Assembly (NCBI GenBank): GCA_015680905.1
Contig: CM027381.1
Coordinates: 14,485,501 to 14,549,500 of the forward strand
Direction: 5' to 3'
Length of the DNA: 64,000 nucleotides
From: Coptis chinensis
Taxonomy: Eukaryota; Streptophyta; Magnoliopsida; Ranunculales; Ranunculaceae
Below, in pieces: positions 56,670 to 64,000 of this stretch. The notes beneath the pieces were generated by a model that saw nothing but the letters and a program-made list of their open reading frames with translations, made no database searches and was not told where the DNA came from. The position numbers and the translations under genes were made by a program. Each line of letters begins with the position of its first letter. Positions within the stretch are counted from its first letter, which is position 1.

Positions 56670-58870
56670 AATACCCCCAAACTTACATTTTGCTAGTCCT
56701 CGAGCAAACTAACTCTAAACTAATAACAAAAATAAAAAATCCTAACTCATTTTCATAAGAATCACGATTACACTTAGCATGTGCAACAAGCCTTTTAAAC
56801 CCCTAGGTTTACCCTAGTGGACGAGTTTAGTCTCGTGAGAGTTTTCAAAGAAGATACTCACAAACTTCATCTATACTATAGTGACTAAGAAATAACAATA
56901 ATGTTTCCTTAATTTACCTCGGGTGTTTGTACTTCTCACTAGCAAGGAATAAAGAATACTCATTTTAAAACCTAAGTTAATACATATATAATAATCAAAT
57001 CATCTAAATATAAATAAATATGTAATTAACTATACTATGAAATGCAATGGCAGGTCTGTTTCTGAAACATTGGAATAGCGTCCCTAAGTAAAGACAAAAA
57101 TACTCTAATTTTTCCACTCAGGTTTCGCTAACTCCAGTGTGCAGTGGGCACACTTTTCCTCTCAATCTCAATGCCGTTCAAGGGAGACGAGGTCGATCAA
57201 ACACATCTGCCACTTACTATCACACCAACCTATTCCTAATTGAGCTAAAGGTCTTTATTAGGTGTTATGGATGGTTTAGGTGATGGTTTAATAATAAATG
57301 GAATGGAATTCAAAATAGACAAGACTGAGAAAATAAGGTCTTCAAAATATGTAACTAGAGAAAGTCTTGTTCTTACTTTGCTTCTACTCTTTGTTTCCAT
57401 CCTTAGCCCTTTTGTTTTGGCTTTTGACTCATTTGATTATGTTTTTGGAGTTCTAACTTTTTATTTTATTTCTATTCATTTTTTTCTTTTCTTTGGATGG
57501 AAACTTTTTTTTCTTTATTTTTCTTTTGAAGCAACTAACAATTCTTGGTTTTCCACAGGTCTTTCTCATTTCTTTTCTTCATTTCATCCTATTTCTCAAA
57601 CTTATCAAATGGGTAGGCTATATTTATATTTATTTTGTTTTTATAAAGGGTAAAGAATTTGTGGTTTATGAAAAGGCTAATGAAAGGCTCAGTGGGGCAA
57701 CTAGCAGAAAAATATATTCTTTAGGTTGGAATTTCTGGCTATATCGATCCAAAGAGGGCCTAAATTCTCTTTTAGGATATGGTATGGTGATCAAGCAAGT
57801 GGAAGTGTGATTTCTCTACTCGGAATTAACTTCTCCCTTGTGTCATCACTCAGATATCAACTCATATGAGGCTTTTAGGCTAGATTCTCACAAGATATGT
57901 AAAATTAAGCACTCTAACCTAGGTCTCAGAAAAATGCTACCAAATACAATCATGATGTTCATGCAAGACATTTATGAAAAGATGCAGAGACTATTACCTA
58001 TATATTAACCTAAGTTTCTAATAACTACTCTTAATTCTAATGCTAAATGAGATTTCTAGACTATTATCATCATAGAAAAGGAAACAATACCATTATCACA
58101 AAGTGCATAGTATAAATAATTGTTTATTTTTTGCTAAGCAAAATATTTTGTTCCCACCCCCAAACTTATTGTAGACATTGTCCTCAATGTTGACATATAT
58201 GTGCAAATGAAAAAGATAACACAGGGACAAGTAAAGATAAAGGAAAGAGGTTACCAATAACTCCATGAACGAAAAATAAAGCTCGAGCCACCTGTAGAAA
58301 TTAGAACCTCACAAAAGATATAACAGTGATAATATAGAAAAGGAACCAAATTACTACAACGACTAACCTGTGTCACATATCTCATTCCATAGAGTTACAC
58401 ATCTCGAAAAAGACGGAGAAAAGGTGCTAAAGTGGAATGCATGAGATATGCGAAAGGTACACAAGACTCAAAAATAAAAACATGGGTTGCCTCCCATAAG
58501 CGCTACAGTTAACATCTTTAGTAGATGAATGCTTCACACAACTGATTCTTGGATTAGTTCTATGTGTTGGAGTTATCCCTCACATGAGGAAGAAAGAGAA
58601 ATCAGTTCAGTTTGCATGGAAAAGCCTGAAATTCAGTTTAGTCTTGCCTTAGCGGCCCGCCCATGCCATGAACAACTTACAAGATTTTTTAAGAAGGCGT
58701 TACATTAGCCTTGCCGAGAGGGCGCACGTGCCCATGCCTATTTTAGTGACAAAAAATTTCAGAGAAAAGTCCAGTATTGTTTCTTTCTCTCGACCCTTAA
58801 TTTTGGCTAAGTAAGAAACCAACAAAACTTAAAAAGAAATGAAAAGCAGTAAAACATACATGATACTCAA
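56670..58870 (-). other. 3' non-coding region of the Athila element
   Basis: No env-like frame is visible. The stretch 56770-57800 matches the corresponding region of the non-autonomous element at 13400-14480. This is the region that links the two elements. Confidence 0.7.
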
Positions 58871-60159
58871 TCAGTCATGATAAATAGGATCAATAAGACT
58901 TACCTCTTCCACATCTTGCCTAGCCAAACCGTCAAGGTATGGTTTCAAACGTTGACCATTTACCTTAAACACACGACCATCTATAGGATCTTCTATCTCA
59001 ACAGCACCATGAGGAAAAATAGTTTTAACAATGAAAGGACCAGTCCACCTAGAACGTAACTTACCTGGAAAAAGACACAAAGAAGAATTATATATCAAGG
59101 CTTTTTTATTAGGTTCAAAAGACTTGCAAAGAATAGATTTATCATGAAAAATCTCAGTCCGCTCTTTGTAAATCTTGGCATTCTCATATGCCTCATTCCT
59201 TAACTCAACTAACTCATTCAACTAAAGTTTACGTTGTGAACATACCTTACGCATATCAAAGTTAAACGTTTTAATGGCCCAAAAAGCACGATGTTCCAAT
59301 TCTACAGGCAAATGACATGCCTTTCCAAACACAAGCCTATAAGGAGACATACTAATATGAGTCTTATAAGCAGTTCTATAAGCCCAAAGAGAATCATTAA
59401 GACGTTGAGACCAATCCTTACGGTCAGGTCGTGCACTCTTTTCTAAAATCCACTTAATTTCCCTATTAGATACTTCAACTTGGCCACTAGTTTGAGGATG
59501 GTATGGGGTAGCAAGCTTATGAGTAATAGAGTACTTTTTCATTAAAGATTCAAATGCTCGGTGTATAAAATGAGTACCATTATCACTTATAATTGCACGA
59601 GGAGTACCAAAACGATAAAATATATTATATTGTTAACTACGACTTTATGATCATTCATTTTACATGGCACCGCCTCAACCCACTTAGAAACATAGTCTAC
59701 AGCAACAAGGATATAGAGATAACCAAAGGAAAGAGGAAAAGGACCCATGAAGTCTATACCCCAGACATTAAAAAGCTCCACAACTAAAATAGGAGAAAGA
59801 GGCATCATGTTCCTATGGGAGATATTACCAGTACGCTGGCATCTATCACAACTCAAACAAAACTCATGTGCATCCCTAAAGAGAGTAGGCCAATAAAAAC
59901 CACACTGCAAAACCTTCGCAGCCGTCTTTTTAGGACCAAAGTGACCACCACATGCATGGTCATGGCAAAAAGAGAGAATATTATGAAACTTACTCTCAGG
60001 GACACACCTCCTAACAATCTGATCAGGGCATGACTTAAACAAGTATGGATCATCCCAGAAAAAATTCCTAACCTCAGCAAGAAACTTAGATTTATTATGT
60101 TGTCTCTAATGAGAGGGAAATTGTTTTGTTACAAGATAGTTAACAATATCTGCATACCA
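58871..60159 (-). pseudogene. Athila integrase
   Basis: Zinc-binding part [14 protein letters not shown] ... CLSCDRCQR (about 59970-59840), core Asp in [13 protein letters not shown] (about 59750), DNGTHF (about 59570) and Glu in [12 protein letters not shown] (about 59480). The C-terminal part (58871-59221) reads [33 protein letters not shown] and [13 protein letters not shown] frame change near 59620 and a stop near 59221 break it, but D, D, E are all present. Confidence 0.9.
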
Positions 60160-61745
60160 AGGCGACTGGGATATAGCAAAAAGTTGTTCATCAGGAAAAG
60201 ACTCATTCACAGGCAATATATCAGTAGAAGACTCTACTATAAGTCTAGACAAGTGGTCAGCTACCACGTTCTCCGTACCTTTCTTATCCCTAATCTATAT
60301 ATCAAACTTTTGCAACAAGAGTACCCAGTGAATCAAACACGCTTTAGCATCCTTCTTAGTATGGAGATACTTCAAAGCTGAATGATCAGTAAACACGACA
60401 ACCTTAGACCCTATGAGATAATACCTAACTTTGTCTAAAGCAAACATAACAACTAACAACTCTTTCTCAATTGTAGTGTAGTTCATCTATGCATCATTAA
60501 GAGTTCTACTAGCATAATAAATAATATGGGGCAACTTGTCAAACCGTTCACCTAAAATAGCCCCAACTACATAGTCAGGACGCATCACACATTAACTCAA
60601 AAGGCACACTCCAATCAGGCGGTTGTATGATAGGAGTGGTAGTTAATAAATGCTTAAGCTTCTCAAAAGCTTTCAAACAATCTTCATGAAAGACAAAAAC
60701 GACGTCCTTACCAAGTAAATTGCATAAGGGATGATATATCTTACTAAAGTCCTTAATGAAACGCCTATAAAATCCAGCATGACCTAAGAATGACATAATA
60801 TCTTTCACAGTCTTAGGTGGTGGAAGACCATAAATGACATCAATATTGGCCTTATCAACCTCAATGCCTTTACTAGAAACAATATGACCAAGAACAATAC
60901 CTTGTTGAAGCATAAAATGACATTTCTCCCAATTTAACACAAGGTTCTTCTCCTTACACCTAATTAACACTCATTCTAAATGGTGTAAACCCTCATCAAA
61001 AGAATCCCCAAACACCGAGAAGTCATCCATAAACACCTCAAGAAACTTTTCTACCATGTCAGAGAAAATACTAAGCATGCATCGCTGGAAGGTATCGGGT
61101 GCATTACATAACCCAAAAGGCATACGACGGTAGGCAAAAGTTCCAAAAGGACAAGTAAAAATAGTCTTTTTTTTATCCTCAGGTGTAATACATATTTGGT
61201 GATAACCAGAATAACCATCAAGAAAATAATAGTACTTATGACCGGCTAACCTCTCGAGCATCTGGTCAATAAACAGAAGGGGAAAACGATCTTTCCTAGT
61301 ACCCAAATTCAACTTACGATAGTTATTGCAAAAACACCACCCGGTAGTCATACGGGTGGGCAGTAACTCGCCCTTTGAATTCTCAACTACTGTCAGCCCA
61401 GACTTTTTAGGGACAACCTAGACAGGACTTACCCATTTACTATCGGATATTGGATAAATGATGCCCGCATCTAACAACTTGAGAACCTCGGCTTTCACTA
61501 CCTCTTTCATATTAGGATTAAGTCGTCTCTGAAACTCACGGGTTAGTCTAACATCCTCCTCAAGATGAATACGATGCATACAATCAGTTGGGCTTATGCC
61601 ATTAATATCAGCAATATTCCACCCTAAAGCTACTCTATGTTCTTTAAGAACCCTAATCAATTTACCCTATTGTTCACTATCAAGATTAGAAGCAATAATA
61701 ACCAGTAAAGAATTATCAAGTCCCAAAAAAACATACTTAAAAGTC
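60160..61745 (-). pseudogene. Athila reverse transcriptase and RNase H
   Basis: Upstream block ALGWNIADINGISPTDCMHRIHLEE, then CNNYRKLNLGTRKDRFPL, FLDGYSGYHQI (first catalytic Asp), MPFGLCNAPDTFQRCM and VFMDDFSVFG (FMDD). The thumb reads GHIVSSKGIEVDKANIDVI and SFLGHAGFYRRFIKDFSKI. The RNase H contains [19 protein letters not shown] and [12 protein letters not shown]. Stops or shifts lie near 61660, 61417, 60970, 60575 and 60487. Catalytic RT residues are intact. Confidence 0.9.
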
Positions 61746-62123
61746 ACTACACCATAACAGGCTATTTGCAACGGCAAAAAACCGTTGCTAATAATTTTCG
61801 CAACGCTTTTTAAGCGTTGCAATTATGACGTGGGTAAAGCGTTGGAAATGTTTGCAACGGTTAATAAGCATTGCAAACAGAAATTTCCAATGCTTATTAA
61901 ACATTAGTAATTTGTTAAAAAGATTACCAACGGTTCTTAACCGTTGCAAAGTTGTTAGTTAATTAAAAAAAATTAATTTAAAAGTCGTTTGTAACGGTTA
62001 TAAACCGTTACTGATGGGTTGCTGATAGAAAAAATAATAATTTCTCATATTTTGTAGCGAGACCAGCTAATCCTACAAAAAATGAATGGTTCCACAATTT
62101 TTTCTCAAAATCCCTACAAGTAC
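61746..62123 (+). mobile_element. CACTA (En/Spm) transposon terminus with subterminal hairpins
   Basis: Begins CACTACACCATAACAGGC, a typical CACTA terminal repeat. Subterminal hairpins follow: GCAACGG...CCGTTGC (61770-61789), GCAACGC...GCGTTGC, CCAACGG...CCGTTG and TAACGG...CCGTTA. En/Spm transposases bind short subterminal repeats. The distal end is missing because an LTR element begins at 62124. It is inserted in Athila pol. Confidence 0.8.
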
Positions 62124-64000
62124 TGTCACACCCCGAATTTCGACAGAATTTGGAAAAACAGTATTTGTTCCCGACTCTTCGATCTCCGAGTCTCGGGACG
62201 AGATTCTTTTGAGATGTGTATAGTTGTAATGCCCGTATTTAAAATATATATTTATTAATTAATTAATTTAATTATTTATTTAAAATTTGCTGGATTTGGA
62301 TTTGGGATATGTGGGCCTGATTTCTGGGCCCGAGTCTGTGTTGGGCTTGGGTTTCAAACCCAAGTATATATTTATATTGTTATGGAGAATAGGGTTCTTA
62401 GATAATAAAATAAAATAAAAATGGATGCAGAGATAGAAGCTGGATTGCTAAAGCGTTGGAGCGTGACAATTCGAACGATGAGGGATTCGTCGAGTTTTAA
62501 TACAGGTGAGTAGATTAGTTTTCTATTTCACGAAATATGTTAATTATTCTGTTATTAATATTCGTCCTGTCATTGGTAAAACTGTCGTTATTAAAATTGA
62601 TTAAACTCTGTTGAAACTCGGAAATTGGATTGGAACTGGTGGAAGCTTGAAACAAGCTGTCAATGGCGGTGCGAGCCAAACCAACATTTGTTATGTATAT
62701 TGTTGTGTTGGTTGATTAAGGGTGAATGTTGGGTCGATTGAGTGTTGGGTATGCTGAAGGGGTGTGTAGGTGGGTGTTGTTGCAAGTGGAAGAAGGCGTC
62801 CATTTTTGAGTTTTGGGAAAACTCGGTTGGGTTGTTTTTAGTTTAATTAGAACTGTAGTGCTTTTATCTAGATTAAAAATCGATGGGTTCATAGTGATTG
62901 TAGTGTGTGTGTGTGTGTGGGAGTACTGATTGGATGAGGCTGTTAAAGCTTGAAGGTGCGTTAATGGGGGCGCGAGTGTGATATTGTGATACTGGGGTAC
63001 TGTTGTGGTGGTGGTGGTATGTAAATTGAACTGTTGTGTTATGGGTTGGTTGGTGGAGGATGGGTGATGGGGTAGTGTAGAGTGAGTGGGTGTTGTCGAA
63101 TGGGGGCTGTTGAAGCTCCCAAAAGTTGGTTAATGGCGCCGACCTCGATTTGGGAGGAGTGGGGGAATCGGGATTTGTTGGCATGGGAAGATGGGGTTTC
63201 TCAAAATGAGTTAAACCGTTGGAATGGAAGAAGGAGGAGAGATGGGGGGTGGCCGGCGCGCGAGCTGGTGCGGTGGAGGGAGCTGGTGAGCTGAGGGAGA
63301 TGAGGAAGACGATTGTTGCTGTGGTTGGGCCTTAGGCCGAACCAATTAGCTACTTGGGCCGGTCCACATTAGTTTAGGTTGTGTTGGGCCAAGTTTCTTT
63401 TGGGCCGGACCAGTTAGGTTTAGTTTTTCTTGGGCCAGTTTCAATTATTTTGTTTTGGGCCGAATTCCATTTGTGTTTTGGGCCAATTCAGTTTAAGTTT
63501 TTGGGACAGTTTCATATCTTTTGTTTGGGCCAATTCTATCTTTGTTTGGACCGGTCCATATAAATTAAAATAGATTCCACGGGGTCTTTAAATATTTAGA
63601 CTTTTGGGTTTTGGTTTCGGGCTTTGATTGTCGACTCTTGACTATTTAATTGTGCTATGTTTTATGTTGTAAATTGTATGGACAAATCAAATGCTAAAAT
63701 GGTGCAGAAGCCTGCATAAATTGGTTCGTCATTATCTAAGAAAGAGTTGACGTTGATATGGTATAATTTTGACACATGACAAGAGTCAAATTTTAGGAGA
63801 TATAATATTTATAAAACGCTATAAAAATGTTATGCGATACGTTTGGAGCATTTGTGACATTATATGATATGTTGGGATATATATGTATATTAAATGCAAT
63901 ATTTTTGGAGTAATAGATGTAAACGCTCCATTATTATATCTGTGAGATACTACTATGAGGTAGTATAGTATTTGTGGATATTTCCCACAGGATTGTGGCT
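62124..64000 (+). mobile_element. LTR of a chromovirus-like Ty3-gypsy element, continues beyond window
   Basis: Starts TGTCACACCCCGAATTTCG, as in Tekay/Del-type LTRs, immediately after the CACTA fragment. No end, primer site or coding region appears before 64000, so at least 1.88 kb of LTR are present. The inside has a (TG)n tract (62905-62920) and a cluster of TTGGGCC motifs (63325-63545). Assignment is from the terminal sequence only. Confidence 0.6.
63325..63545 (+). promoter_or_regulatory. Cluster of TTGGGCC motifs within the LTR
   Basis: TTGGGCC occurs about eight times in 220 bases (for example 63352, 63385, 63399, 63430 and 63456), spaced by roughly 15-40 bases, with GGCCGGTCC and GGACCGGTCC variants. 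TGGGCC/T is the plant site II element bound by TCP-class factors in promoters of growth-related genes. Whether it works in this LTR is inference. Confidence 0.5.

Larger units (their letters stand above)
55284..61745 (-). mobile_element. Athila Ty3-gypsy element, minus strand, 5' part missing
   Basis: A 1.39 kb LTR at the left, a polypurine tract, a 2.2 kb non-coding 3' region and a degenerate pol on the minus strand. Athila assignment: integrase C-terminus ([34 protein letters not shown]), GWNIADINGISPTDCMHRI upstream of RT, and TGATAAG LTR start after TTTGGGGGTATT. The element is broken off at 61745 by a CACTA terminus. The 5' LTR, gag and protease are not in the window. Confidence 0.9.

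Noticed and set aside
57267-57810. Phe/Leu-rich plus-strand frame resembling a membrane protein (also at 14038-14290)
   Set aside because: T-rich conserved non-coding region of Athila-like elements on the opposite strand; no start context or domain.
1-64000. Endogenous pararetrovirus or other viral insertion
   Set aside because: All RT regions have LTR-retrotransposon order, lineage motifs and flanking LTRs; no coat or movement protein motif was seen.
1-64000. Host single-copy genes, tRNA or rRNA genes
   Set aside because: No frame outside transposable elements has a recognisable host-gene domain, and no tRNA or rRNA pattern was seen; the tRNA-like matches are primer binding sites.

Overview
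The window is repeat-rich, AT-rich plant nuclear DNA. I see no intact host gene, rRNA, tRNA or CRISPR. Almost every recognisable stretch is a transposable element. The families are plant-specific: Tat/Retand-type Ty3-gypsy with two RNase H domains, Athila, a CRM-type chromovirus, MULEs with FAR1-type transposases, plant mobile domain (PMD) genes, Helitrons, CACTA, and a Ty1-copia remnant. CRM and Athila elements together suggest pericentromeric heterochromatin, probably of a eudicot (inference; species not identifiable by eye).

Layout. 1-8829: 3' part of a Tat/Retand-like element (gag, protease, RT, RNase H, archaeal-type RNase H, integrase), then a three-exon gene on the opposite strand, then the 3' LTR. 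8865-9325: TTA-flanked MITE. 9632-9944: small Helitron. 10735-11045: inverted-repeat element. 11094-29730: a large two-gene MULE with ~0.3 kb terminal inverted repeats, an FRS/FAR1-type transposase gene reading rightward and a PMD gene reading leftward. The transposase gene is split by a 7.95 kb non-autonomous Athila-like element (11968-19914). A large inverted repeat lies between the two genes, and the PMD gene carries a MITE and a poly(A)-tailed retro-insert. 30107-32968: larger Helitron of the same family as the first. 33187-35090: solo LTR with target duplication GATGT. 35161-35560: MITE. 36049-36720: copia gag and LTR remnants. 36955-43740: a second two-gene MULE in the reverse gene order (PMD rightward, FAR1 leftward) with different termini. 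44089-49693: CRM-type element on the minus strand. 51315-55066: a second copy of the three-exon gene, split by a solo Athila-like LTR (51372-52872). 55284-61745: Athila element on the minus strand, cut by a CACTA end (61746), itself cut by a chromovirus-like LTR (62124 to the window end).

Most interesting. The two MULEs differ in termini and transposase subfamily, yet both pair a FAR1-type transposase gene with a convergent PMD gene. Both also carry the same palindrome (AACGATC-N6-GATCGTT) in the intergenic region, and the second has two inverted five-copy arrays of a related motif at 33-34 bp spacing. This looks like a modular transposon system with its own DNA-binding-site arrays. The second theme is the recurrent three-exon gene family, once antisense in a Tat element and once without a recognisable host element. 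All coding copies carry stops or frameshifts, so the window is a graveyard of these systems.
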